Positions 44,212 through 53,358 of a stretch of DNA of 64,000 nucleotides are shown here, one piece after another. The notes under the pieces are model-generated. The model saw only the letters and a list, made by a program, of their open reading frames with translations, ran no database searches and had not been told where the DNA came from. The DNA is from JANSWY01 sp965267245 (GTDB lineage: Bacteria > Bacteroidota > Bacteroidia > Cytophagales > Cyclobacteriaceae): contig OZ253939.1 in NCBI GenBank assembly GCA_965267245.1, forward strand, positions 124,001 to 188,000, written 5' to 3'. Made by a program: the position numbers and the translations under genes. The stretch's first letter is position 1, and every line of letters starts with the position of its first letter.

Positions 44212-45306
44212 TTATAGGTAATTTATTGGGTTCGTATTCACTTTTGACAAACGAAGTGCAATATTAGCAATTTTTTCGTTTAAATAGTCATAAATCAATT
44301 CTTTTGTAAACTTTTCACTTTCATAATGTCCTATATCGGCAATTATGATCTGATCTTCAGCATCAAAGAATTCATGGTATTTGAAATCACCAGTAATAAA
44401 GATGTCAGCTCCCTGTCTTTTTGCATTTGATAGCAGAAAACTTCCTGCACCTCCACACAATGCTACTTTCCTGATTTCTTCTTTGTGAATTCGGGTGTAG
44501 CGCATGGTCTGCAATTCCATTGTCTCCTTTAAATGGTTCAAAAATTCCTCACTTTTCATTGGTTTTTCAAGGTATCCAACCATTCCACTGCCAACTTCCT
44601 GATTTTCATTGGATAATTCTGTCAGGTAATAGGCAACTTCTTCATAGGGATGAGCTTTTTTTAATGCGCCAATTACATTTCGGCTGATGACAGTTGGAAA
44701 TATAACCTCGACCCTTGTTTCTTTTACTTCCTCTAGTTTTGAAGCTTCACCTATTGTTGGATTAGCCTCCTCGTTTGGTCGAAAAGTACCGGTACCTTCT
44801 AGTTGAAAACTACAGTGATCATAATTGCCAATTTCTCCGGCTCCTGCCTTGTAAAGTGCTTCTAATATTTCGTTTTTGTTTTCATTTGGAATGAATGTTA
44901 CAAGTTTGGTAAGTACCTCTTTCTTAGGAGACAGGATTTGGCATTTTTGTAAACCAAGCTTCTGAGAAATCTTATGATTAACACCGGTATTTACATTATC
45001 CAGGTTTGTATGAATAGCATAAACGGCAATGTCCTGTTTGATAGCTTGTATTACTACACGTTCTACGTAGTTTGAACCATTCAAACGCTTCAATCCGCGA
45101 AAAACAATAGGGTGGTGGGCAATTATAAGCTGACATCCCTCATCAACTGCTTCCTGAACCACTTCCTCAGTAACATCAAGTGTTATTAAAACCTTTCCTA
45201 CATCCTTGTTTTTATCTCCTACAATTAATCCTGAGTTGTCATAACTTTCCTGATAGCCAGGAGGAGCCCACTGTTCCAGAACAGATACTATTTCTTTTAC
45301 TTTCAT
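44212..45306 (-). CDS. Nif3-like dinuclear metal centre protein (YbgI/DUF34)
   Basis: From the start at 45306 (MKVKEIVSVLEQW) the product has 364 residues. An in-frame ATG 60 bases upstream is unlikely because it runs into the lpxK promoter. Metal-binding positions are visible in AHHPIVFRGL, HTNLDN and a C-terminal GHYESE. The length includes the CutA-like inserted domain of the longer Nif3 forms. These proteins form toroidal hexamers; GTP cyclohydrolase-like activities have been proposed, not proven. It is divergent from lpxK. Confidence 0.9.
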   Translation of the reverse strand: MKVKEIVSVLEQWAPPGYQESYDNSGLIVGDKNKDVGKVLITLDVTEEVVQEAVDEGCQLIIAHHPIVFRGLKRLNGSNYVERVVIQAIKQDIAVYAIHTNLDNVNTGVNHKISQKLGLQKCQILSPKKEVLTKLVTFIPNENKNEILEALYKAGAGEIGNYDHCSFQLEGTGTFRPNEEANPTIGEASKLEEVKETRVEVIFPTVISRNVIGALKKAHPYEEVAYYLTELSNENQEVGSGMVGYLEKPMKSEEFLNHLKETMELQTMRYTRIHKEEIRKVALCGGAGSFLLSNAKRQGADIFITGDFKYHEFFDAEDQIIIADIGHYESEKFTKELIYDYLNEKIANIALRLSKVNTNPINYL

Positions 45307-45367
45307 AAGTTGCTTATCGGGAGATAAATTAACTAAACTTGAGGATCGAATAAAAGCAAAGTACAAG

Positions 45368-46429
45368 ATGAGTTGGGCAAGATGGCTACTTTTTCCTTTT
45401 ACGGTGCTGTATAAGCTCGTTACAGATTTTAGGAATCACCTATACAATATTGACCATAAAAAATCTTTTGAGTTTGAAGCCAATGTTATTTCAGTTGGGA
45501 ATCTGTCAGTTGGAGGAACTGGCAAAACACCAATGGTAGAGTACCTGATCAATATGCTAAAGGACGAATTACAATTGGCCACATTGAGCAGAGGTTATGG
45601 GAGAAAAACCAGGGGATACCTGAAAACGGATTCAAACCTGAAACCCAGGGATATAGGGGATGAACCATACCAATATTTTTTGAAATTTGGGGATAAGGTA
45701 ACTGTACACGTGGGGGAGGAGAGGGCATGGGCCATTCCCAATATTCTAATGGATAGTCCTGAAACGGATATAATTCTAATGGATGACGGTTATCAGCATC
45801 GGCCTGTAAAACCTTCACTGAGTATTTTATTGACGACTTTTCAGAATCCTTTCTATGCTGATCAAGTGATGCCGGTGGGAAGATTAAGAGAGGCTCGGAA
45901 AGGCGCAAGGAGAAGTGATATCTTGATTGTAACTAAATGTCCTCCGGATCTTTCTGATGAGGATCAGGTTAACATGACCAAATGTATCAAAGCTTATACG
46001 GATTCACCTGTATTTTTCACTTCAATTCAATATGGGAAAGTTTTCTGTTTTCATGCAGGAACAGCTGAAGTCACAGGGAAGGTCTTATTGGTTTCCGGGC
46101 TGGCTAATGGTGGGAATTTTGAAAGGTATGCTACTGAAAATTGGGACGTTGTTCATCATTTTAGATTCCGTGATCATCACAAATACACAAACAAAGATAT
46201 AGATCGTATTAAAGCCAAATGTGAATTACTTGGTGCCACATCTGTCATAACTACTGAAAAAGATTGGGTAAAACTTCGTGAATATCAAGAGGATTTGGGA
46301 GATTTGCGATGGTCTTACTTGCCAATTGAATTTTCATTCTTACAAAATAATCTGGCGTTTGAGGAGTTGGTTAAAAAAAGTATTAAGTCTTACCCAAAAT
46401 ATGGGGAACCTGCGGATGAGGGCAATTAA
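45368..46429 (+). CDS. lpxK: Tetraacyldisaccharide 4'-kinase
   Basis: The 353-residue inner-membrane-associated kinase has the Walker A motif GNLSVGGTGKTP (residues 44-55), the LSRGYGRKTRGY segment, the DDGYQHRPV motif and a C-terminal TTEKDWVKL. LpxK adds the 4'-phosphate to lipid A disaccharide, so the organism makes lipopolysaccharide. The next gene overlaps it by 14 bases. Confidence 0.95.
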   Translation: MSWARWLLFPFTVLYKLVTDFRNHLYNIDHKKSFEFEANVISVGNLSVGGTGKTPMVEYLINMLKDELQLATLSRGYGRKTRGYLKTDSNLKPRDIGDEPYQYFLKFGDKVTVHVGEERAWAIPNILMDSPETDIILMDDGYQHRPVKPSLSILLTTFQNPFYADQVMPVGRLREARKGARRSDILIVTKCPPDLSDEDQVNMTKCIKAYTDSPVFFTSIQYGKVFCFHAGTAEVTGKVLLVSGLANGGNFERYATENWDVVHHFRFRDHHKYTNKDIDRIKAKCELLGATSVITTEKDWVKLREYQEDLGDLRWSYLPIEFSFLQNNLAFEELVKKSIKSYPKYGEPADEGN

Positions 46430-48293
46430 AGTCGTATTTCTTTCAATTTCTATTCTGATATCAGCTGGGAGTGCAGCTCAAATTGTAGATGATAGTACCA
46501 AATTGGTCTACGGTCCCTCTACTATTTCATTTGAGACTGAATACGACATTAAGTTCAATACAGGTAAAACGCACTCAATTGATACGGGCCTGTATGACAT
46601 GGAAAATTTCAGCATTTTCGATAAGTCTCATAGAAAATACCAGGACCTTGGAGCAAATGGAACAGCATTGTGGCCAATTTGGTATCAGGGACCGTCACAG
46701 ATAGGTTTAAGGTCTGGTTTCCATAGTTATGACCCTTTTTTTAAGACATCAGAAGATTTTAATTATTACAATACAAAGAGCCCATTTATGGATCTGGGTG
46801 TGTCATTTGGAGGAGTCGGACGCTCACAGGTTGATTTTACTTTTGCCCGCAATGTGAATGAAAACTGGAATGTGGGTTTCAATGTCAATCGCCTGGAGTC
46901 TGACAAGCAAATTGGTCCTGCACAAAGTCAGGGAGATAAAAACGCAATCTCAACAGCCTTCGATATCTACAATTACTTCAAAACCAAAGATGACAAATAC
47001 CTGGTATTAGGTTATTTTCAGAGATTTAGTCATCAGGTGGAAGAGACTGGTGGAGTATATACTGAGGTAGAAGAACCAACTGATGCAGATCTATTTCAGT
47101 ATGAAGATTCACCTATCAAACTAAGCGGTGCTCAAAACAGTGATAAAAGGATCAACGCACACTTATTCCAACAGTATAGGGTAGCCTCATTGTTACAGAT
47201 CTACCATCAGTTTGATTTCCTAAACCAAAGATTGGGATATATTGATGAGAATGATGGATCACCGAATGGTGGTTACAATGCCTGGGAGGACTATTACGAG
47301 AATATATTTCTCAATAATACAACAACAACGGACGCCAATAAATTTAGGACCATCAGAAATGAATTAGGGATCAAGGGAGATATTTCAAAAGGTTTTTATA
47401 GTGCTTTTATTCGTTTGAGGAATGCTGAAAATATCACCAGGTACATAGATGAAAGCATAAAGGCCAATGAAGTTTACGTGGGAGGAACGCTGAGGTACGA
47501 TATCAACGAGAATAATTCATTTGGTGGTCAAGCAGAATTTCTTCAAACGGGAGACTTTAAATTTGATGGAAACATTGATAATAAATTTTTTGAAGCTGGG
47601 TACAGGATAAAACAATACCAACCCAGTGTGTTGGAAGAGCAATACCTTAGCAATCACCACTACTGGAATAATAACTTCAGATCAACACTTACCAATACCA
47701 TAGAAGGGAAAGTGAAGGTAGATACAAGGCTATTCGAGATCAGGCCAAAAGCATCAATAACCACGATTGACAATTATGTGTTTTACAATGAAGAGGTGCT
47801 CCCAATGCAATCACAGAATAGCATTGTCACCACTACTTTGGGGGCAGATGTTAACCTTTTTGTGTCTACGAGTAAGCAATACGAGGATGGTATTAGATTT
47901 GAAAACGAATTGATTTATTCACGCGTAGATAATGATTCAGACAATGCCATCAGATTGCCTCAGCTTTACTATTATGGCAAGCTATACTGGTCTGGTTTTA
48001 TCTTTAAAAGGAGTATGCAAATTAATTTTGGCGTTAACCTTTATTTCAGAGATGCTTATTACGGTCTGGATTATGATCCCGTCATCCAGCAGTACTTCCT
48101 GCAAAATGAGCGAGAATTCAAATCCTACTTTGTAGCTGATGCTTTTCTAGATTTTAAAGTTGATAGCATGAGGGTATTCTTCCGGTTGAACCAGATCAAC
48201 CAGGAAAATAATAATGGTTACTTTGTTACACCTTATTATCCAGGTCAGAAACAAGTAATTGACCTGGGTATCAGGTGGCAATTCTTTGATTGA
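46416..48293 (+). CDS. Putative outer-membrane porin (Porin_10-like)
   Basis: From 46416 (MRAIKVVFLSIS) the product is 625 residues with a signal peptide ending SAAQ. An ATG 15 bases upstream is the only other reasonable start; longer forms run through lpxK. The opening YDIKFNTGKTHSIDTGL and GANGTALWPIWYQGPSQIG and the barrel strands through FDFKVD match the 'putative porin' family found beside lpxK in Bacteroidota. It probably forms an outer-membrane barrel. It overlaps lpxK by 14 bases. Confidence 0.82.
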   Translation: MRAIKVVFLSISILISAGSAAQIVDDSTKLVYGPSTISFETEYDIKFNTGKTHSIDTGLYDMENFSIFDKSHRKYQDLGANGTALWPIWYQGPSQIGLRSGFHSYDPFFKTSEDFNYYNTKSPFMDLGVSFGGVGRSQVDFTFARNVNENWNVGFNVNRLESDKQIGPAQSQGDKNAISTAFDIYNYFKTKDDKYLVLGYFQRFSHQVEETGGVYTEVEEPTDADLFQYEDSPIKLSGAQNSDKRINAHLFQQYRVASLLQIYHQFDFLNQRLGYIDENDGSPNGGYNAWEDYYENIFLNNTTTTDANKFRTIRNELGIKGDISKGFYSAFIRLRNAENITRYIDESIKANEVYVGGTLRYDINENNSFGGQAEFLQTGDFKFDGNIDNKFFEAGYRIKQYQPSVLEEQYLSNHHYWNNNFRSTLTNTIEGKVKVDTRLFEIRPKASITTIDNYVFYNEEVLPMQSQNSIVTTTLGADVNLFVSTSKQYEDGIRFENELIYSRVDNDSDNAIRLPQLYYYGKLYWSGFIFKRSMQINFGVNLYFRDAYYGLDYDPVIQQYFLQNEREFKSYFVADAFLDFKVDSMRVFFRLNQINQENNNGYFVTPYYPGQKQVIDLGIRWQFFD

Positions 48294-48294
48294 A

Positions 48295-48888
48295 ATGGAA
48301 AAGACTACTCTTGGTTTAGAATTACCTACAGATCCCCGATGGGTAAACATTGCTGAAATGCAAATTGATGAGATTTTGATTGATCATGCCTACTGTGAGC
48401 AAAAAGCCGCTTCCAGTTGCATTTCTCTCATTGTACAATTTCCGGACAAACAAAAATTAATTGATGTACTTACACCGGTTGTGGCCGAAGAATGGAGTCA
48501 TTTTGAGCGGGTGATAGAGCAATTGAAAAAGAGAGGTTATACACTGGGGACACAACGGAAGGACGAATATGTTGCCGCTCTTGCACAGGAATTAAGGAAG
48601 GGGGGAAGCAGGGATCAGCAGTTGGTTGAGAAACTCCTGATGAATGCCATGATAGAGGCCAGAAGTTGCGAGCGATTCAAACTTCTTTGGAAAAACCTGG
48701 AAGATGAGGAGTTACAGAAGTTTTACTATGAGCTGATGATTTCTGAAGCAGGTCACTATGCCAATTTTCTGGAATTGGCGAAAGAATACATGGATGAGGC
48801 ATATGTGATGAAGCGATGGAATGAACTGCTGGAAGCTGAAGCTGAAATAATGAAAGGCATAAAACCAAGAGGGGATAGAATGCATTAG
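48295..48888 (+). CDS. miaE: tRNA-(ms2io6A37) hydroxylase
   Basis: From 48295 (MEKTTLGLELPTDPRW) the product has 197 residues, one base after the porin stop. Di-iron ligands of the ferritin-like fold are visible in LIDHAYCEQKAAS, EEWSHFERV, EARSCERF and EAGHYANF. MiaE hydroxylates 2-methylthio-isopentenyl-adenosine at tRNA position 37 using oxygen, so the cell is probably aerobic. Its last codons lie inside a terminator stem. Confidence 0.93.
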   Translation: MEKTTLGLELPTDPRWVNIAEMQIDEILIDHAYCEQKAASSCISLIVQFPDKQKLIDVLTPVVAEEWSHFERVIEQLKKRGYTLGTQRKDEYVAALAQELRKGGSRDQQLVEKLLMNAMIEARSCERFKLLWKNLEDEELQKFYYELMISEAGHYANFLELAKEYMDEAYVMKRWNELLEAEAEIMKGIKPRGDRMH

Positions 48889-48903
48889 CAATCTATCCCC
48901 TCT
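48868..48903. terminator. Intrinsic terminator overlapping the miaE stop codon
   Basis: AGAGGGGATAGA (48868-48879) and TCTATCCCCTCT (48892-48903) form a perfect 12-bp stem whose loop contains the miaE stop. It lies between convergent genes and would serve the lpxK-porin-miaE transcript. Confidence 0.7.
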
Positions 48904-48937
48904 ATATTGTATTAGTTTAAAGTGAGCAATTAACCCA

Positions 48938-51900
48938 TTACCTGATCACAACTTTTCTGTAGTCGTATCCCAGTGGCGTAGTAATTCTTACTGTATATAC
49001 GCCTGGATTAATATCGTTTACATTCAATGAATACTTACCTGTGAATTGCTTCACAGTATTCTGAATATGAGCTTTTCCTGAAATATCAAATAACTCGATC
49101 CTTGCCTGACCATTGATGGATTCTGCATTGATCTGTAAAGTACCAGATTCAACTGGATTAGGGAACACTTCAAGGTTATAGCTTATGCGCTTTGTGCTGG
49201 CAGGTTCTTCCTGAATAAGTAGGTCTTCAATGGCCCAACCCCATCCGTTGTTGGATTCGTTTGCACTCAATCTGAATCTGATCAGGATTAAATCTCCGGC
49301 AGAGAATACATCAGTCAGATCAAAAGATTGTTCAACAAACATGTCACCGGAACCGTCATTACCTCCTGAGAAAGCCGTAGACCAAGCGGTATTAGCACTT
49401 GCATCGTATTTGGCAATTGTTTCCCAGGTAACCCCATCGGTAGTACCTTCAACAGCCACAAAATCATTATCTGGTTCTACAATGGCAATATCTCTATAGG
49501 TCATTATTGGGTAGTCACCATTTACAGTAATTGGAGTTCTTATATAGCTGTAAACATCCACACCATCCTCATAGTTGTGATCAGTCTGTAGTGCAGTACT
49601 ACCGTTGAAAGTACCAAATGCCATCCCATTATTAAACATTAAAGGACCGTCATCAAATGTGGTGCTGTATGCACTAGCTGCAGGTGCCAGGCCAAGCACT
49701 GTAAACTCTGTTGAACCTGACTGGAATGGTGCTCCATCAATTGTAGAAACCGTTGAGAATGAAACAACTCCATTAGGGCTATTGGTTATTGTAACCTCTG
49801 TTGTGGAACCACCACTTACATCTGTTACACTTGTTAATAATGAGCCATCACCATAGATGTCAACCTGATCATAATCAACTGGGAAAGATAACTCTAAAGT
49901 AACTTCGTCTGACGGGGTTTGAACCAATGAAAGAAACTCTGGCGCCTGGAAGCTTGCTTGTGATACTTCCATTTCTGCCGACCAGATGCCGCGTCCATGA
50001 GTTGCCAGAACAATTCTATCATCTTGCCCTTTGAAATCCCAGGCTGAAATAGGTCCAAATTCTTCAAGGAATGTCCAGCTATCGCCTCCGTCAAGTGATT
50101 CCATGATACCAATTTCAGTACCTACCCAGATAATGTCCGGATTGTCAGGTCTAACATATAAGCCATATGCAGCAACATCCGGGAATCCATTTGAACTTAC
50201 GTTATTTGAACCATAACCAGTAATGTCTACCCAAGTTTCCCCTAAATCTTCAGTCTTAAGTACTTTTGGTCTACCTGAGAATGAGAATAATGCGTAAGCA
50301 GTGTTTGGCTCTGATGGATGGGATTCTAATTTTGTAATTCCACCCATAACTGCATCATTGTAGATGCTTACTGGAGTAAAAGTTTCTCCCTGATCAGTGG
50401 AAACATTTATGCTTAATCCATCACCCATTCCTGTACCGGCCCAAACTACGTTTGCATTTGCTCTGGATACTTCAACATCCATGAATGTTCTTACAGCCCA
50501 GTTTTCAGCAATTTCTGTAGTGGTCCAGCCTCCTCCAAAGTTAGTTGACTTATGAACCCCCTGAACCGAAACGGCATATATCACATCTGGTAATGCTTTT
50601 GAATAAGCGAGTCTTGTTAAGAAAGGAGCTGTACCTTGACCAGTGCCTACCCCATTGGTTGCGCCAGACCATGATGCTCCTCCATTTGTTGATCTCTGAA
50701 GACCATTAAACTGGGAACCTCCAATCATCATATCCGGGTCTAATGGATGCCAAATGGTTTCATAACCATCTCCACCAATTGCAAAGATGTACTCGGATGT
50801 AGCGCTGGCATCTTCATTTGCTGCCGAGAACCAGGTTCCATTATCTTGTGCACCACCGAAATACCTATCTTCTCCGGGAGCTTTATCTGCACCATAGAAT
50901 TGTGTTGTATTATATCCCATACCTGCAAATTTCCATGTACCATCAGTAACTGAAGGGTCATCAGAAATCTCAGATTCGTAAATACCACCATCATTAGCCA
51001 GAATTATCCTAAATGTTGCAGACGACTCATTCTCTTTTATCACCGCCTGGAAATGTTGATCGGGGTGAACATCACTGTTGTTACCATCAAAATTGCTATA
51101 TACATCAGCAACTGGAACACTTTCTGATACAAAAGCAGAAACTTCATCATAACCTACATATACTGTGGATTCCGGAAGGCTCTCAGGAGTCCATGTTCCT
51201 TCAGTTGTTAACAATGGCCAGAAAAAGTATTTATTTTCCAATACATGTCCACCGTCAACAGTAACTGTTGAGCTTGCAGTTTCTGAATAGTCAATGTCGT
51301 GAATATAGATATACTCCCTTGCTTTCAATAAATCAGGATCATTTTCGTCATCTCTCACGTTCAGGTCAAAAGCACCATCTCTTTCCTGATCCCTGAAAGA
51401 AACCATAAGTTGTCTTACATCATTTCCGTCAAGGTCAACTTCCCAAACTTCAAATGGAACTTCAATGTAATCCTGATAGGAGTAATCTTCATCACCAATT
51501 CCAGCACCACCATCACCATTAGTTCCACCATCAGCTGGAACCTGAAAACGGTGAGCAAATTGACTCTTACCTGCTCCAAATCTTAATTCTACTGCTGCAT
51601 CATTGGCCTCACTTCCTACTTCCAATGTTCCACCTGCAAAATCCTGTCCAAAATTCACGAAAGATATGAATCCATCGGAGCTTTCAAGCCTAAAGAAACC
51701 ACTAGCTTCAAAGTCAGTTCCTAATTCGGTTTTGAATAAGTATACACCACCCATATAGACAATGTCTTCTTCATAAGGGTGGGCTATACATGTATTGTCA
51801 TACCAACCCTGACCTCCAAGAAAATCTGCTGGAGCGCCACTGAATTCTACATTTACAAGGTCCCATGAAGCACCAGCATCACTACTGACATATAAATCAG

Positions 51901-52915
51901 AACCGCTTCCCGTTCTGTCACCTTCCGTTGAGCCCCAAATCCTGCTTGTGTTCACCGGGCTAATTGCAATTTCAGTTCTTCCTCTCGTTCCACCAGGTGA
52001 CATACCTGAATTGGAATCCGACCATGTTTCTCCGGCATCTGTTGATTTCAATACCCCAAATCCATTTTCAGATGCGTATTGAATGTTAAAATCGTTCGGG
52101 TCAGCGATGATTTGCTGTAATGCACCAAATCTTACATCATAAGTTTTGTTCCACGTAGCACCTCCATCTGTAGATGTAGCGATTGCTAGGGTTCCAGCTA
52201 CAACCACATGATCAGGGTCAGACGGATTTACGATTATCCTTGCAACAGTTTTTAGGTCAGGATCGTCTGCTGAACCAGCAATTTGTTCCCATGTATCACC
52301 TCCATCAGTTGATTTTAAGATTCCCTGACCGCTTAAGGCATCTACGTTTGGACTGGCTTCACCTGTTCCAGCATAGATGATATCAGGATCAGATTCACAT
52401 TGAGCAAATGAGCTGATAGCTAATACAGGTATGTTTGGAGAAATATTTGTCCATGTTTCACCTGCGTCCGTAGTTTTCCATATACCACCACCTGCAGAAC
52501 CTGCCAACCAAGTATTGTGCGTAGCGTCTTCAGGAAGGACCAATAGAGCACGTGTTCTTCCAGGGACATTTGCGGGTCCCCGTTCCGTAAAACTGATTAC
52601 ACCAGGGGTTAAAGCCTTTTTACCAGCAGCAGCTCTTGCCTGTAACTTGTTAAGTTCTTTGACTTTGTGATTTCTTGGATATTGTGGTGCATCAGCATCC
52701 AGTGGTGTTCTGATGGCCTGGTGATATTTGTAAAATTGGTCTGGCATGTCAAATTTGACTTTGCCTGTAACCTTATCTAGTCTCTCTGCCTTTTTATAAG
52801 ACAGAAATTTTTCTACAGCAGGGCTTTTTTTGCTACCTACATTCCACTGAAAGAATGCAACTGTAGCAATCACAGCCAGGCTGAATGTGCTTAATAGTAA
52901 AACTTTCTTCTTCAT
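48938..52915 (-). CDS. T9SS-secreted multi-repeat BNR/sortilin-like protein
   Basis: The 1325-residue protein has an N-terminal signal anchor (MKKKVLLLSTFSLAVIATVA). It has at least nine Asp-box-type motifs (KTTDAGETW, STDGGDTW, STDGGATW, SLDGGDSW and others) spread over residues about 145-1000, indicating one or two beta-propellers like VPS10/BNR 'exo-alpha-sialidase-like' proteins. A type IX sorting domain closes it (VFPNPVESGTL to the final RKVVIR). It is exported through the Por system and probably anchored or released at the surface. Catalytic sialidase residues are not evident; adhesion or glycan binding is more likely. A lipoprotein gene ends one base upstream. Confidence 0.85.
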   Translation of the reverse strand: MKKKVLLLSTFSLAVIATVAFFQWNVGSKKSPAVEKFLSYKKAERLDKVTGKVKFDMPDQFYKYHQAIRTPLDADAPQYPRNHKVKELNKLQARAAAGKKALTPGVISFTERGPANVPGRTRALLVLPEDATHNTWLAGSAGGGIWKTTDAGETWTNISPNIPVLAISSFAQCESDPDIIYAGTGEASPNVDALSGQGILKSTDGGDTWEQIAGSADDPDLKTVARIIVNPSDPDHVVVAGTLAIATSTDGGATWNKTYDVRFGALQQIIADPNDFNIQYASENGFGVLKSTDAGETWSDSNSGMSPGGTRGRTEIAISPVNTSRIWGSTEGDRTGSGSDLYVSSDAGASWDLVNVEFSGAPADFLGGQGWYDNTCIAHPYEEDIVYMGGVYLFKTELGTDFEASGFFRLESSDGFISFVNFGQDFAGGTLEVGSEANDAAVELRFGAGKSQFAHRFQVPADGGTNGDGGAGIGDEDYSYQDYIEVPFEVWEVDLDGNDVRQLMVSFRDQERDGAFDLNVRDDENDPDLLKAREYIYIHDIDYSETASSTVTVDGGHVLENKYFFWPLLTTEGTWTPESLPESTVYVGYDEVSAFVSESVPVADVYSNFDGNNSDVHPDQHFQAVIKENESSATFRIILANDGGIYESEISDDPSVTDGTWKFAGMGYNTTQFYGADKAPGEDRYFGGAQDNGTWFSAANEDASATSEYIFAIGGDGYETIWHPLDPDMMIGGSQFNGLQRSTNGGASWSGATNGVGTGQGTAPFLTRLAYSKALPDVIYAVSVQGVHKSTNFGGGWTTTEIAENWAVRTFMDVEVSRANANVVWAGTGMGDGLSINVSTDQGETFTPVSIYNDAVMGGITKLESHPSEPNTAYALFSFSGRPKVLKTEDLGETWVDITGYGSNNVSSNGFPDVAAYGLYVRPDNPDIIWVGTEIGIMESLDGGDSWTFLEEFGPISAWDFKGQDDRIVLATHGRGIWSAEMEVSQASFQAPEFLSLVQTPSDEVTLELSFPVDYDQVDIYGDGSLLTSVTDVSGGSTTEVTITNSPNGVVSFSTVSTIDGAPFQSGSTEFTVLGLAPAASAYSTTFDDGPLMFNNGMAFGTFNGSTALQTDHNYEDGVDVYSYIRTPITVNGDYPIMTYRDIAIVEPDNDFVAVEGTTDGVTWETIAKYDASANTAWSTAFSGGNDGSGDMFVEQSFDLTDVFSAGDLILIRFRLSANESNNGWGWAIEDLLIQEEPASTKRISYNLEVFPNPVESGTLQINAESINGQARIELFDISGKAHIQNTVKQFTGKYSLNVNDINPGVYTVRITTPLGYDYRKVVIR

Positions 52916-52916
52916 A

Positions 52917-53279
52917 CTAAAATTCTCGAGTTACTGATATAATCGTTTTGCCACTTGGTTCATCATCTGAGGTAACCATTCCTGGTACTTCATATAATTC
53001 CAACTGGTTATTGTTTATCCATTTTATTGAACCTTTTGGTATAGTCCCTTTTTTGAATACTGCTTTTTTATTGTGATCGTAGATGATGTATTTCACACGT
53101 GGATAATTAGTACCACTTTCACTTTCTACAAAATAAAGCGTGAATGTATTTGATTCGTTTGGTATTGCTGTAAAACCCTCTCCTAAATATTGGGTCACTT
53201 CTTCTGCTGTAGGTATTTGTGATGTCTTTTGGGCCTTACAAGCACCTAAGATCAAAAGTAGGAAAAACAGTTTTCTCAT
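52917..53279 (-). CDS. Small lipoprotein
   Basis: From 53279 (MRKLFFLLLILGACKAQ) the product has 120 residues with a clean lipobox LGAC (Cys14). The mature part (TLYFVESESGTNYPRVKYIIYD, KKGTIPKGSIKWINN) is strand-rich and of no recognised family. It is followed after one base by the large T9SS-secreted gene, so the two are likely co-transcribed; the lipoprotein could help hold or process the large protein, which is inference from order. Confidence 0.65.
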   Translation of the reverse strand: MRKLFFLLLILGACKAQKTSQIPTAEEVTQYLGEGFTAIPNESNTFTLYFVESESGTNYPRVKYIIYDHNKKAVFKKGTIPKGSIKWINNNQLELYEVPGMVTSDDEPSGKTIISVTREF

Positions 53280-53358
53280 AGAATTGGGTCTAGTTAGCAA
53301 ATACAATAATAATAACGATACAGTTATCTTCAAGGCATCCCTAAAGATAATATTATGT

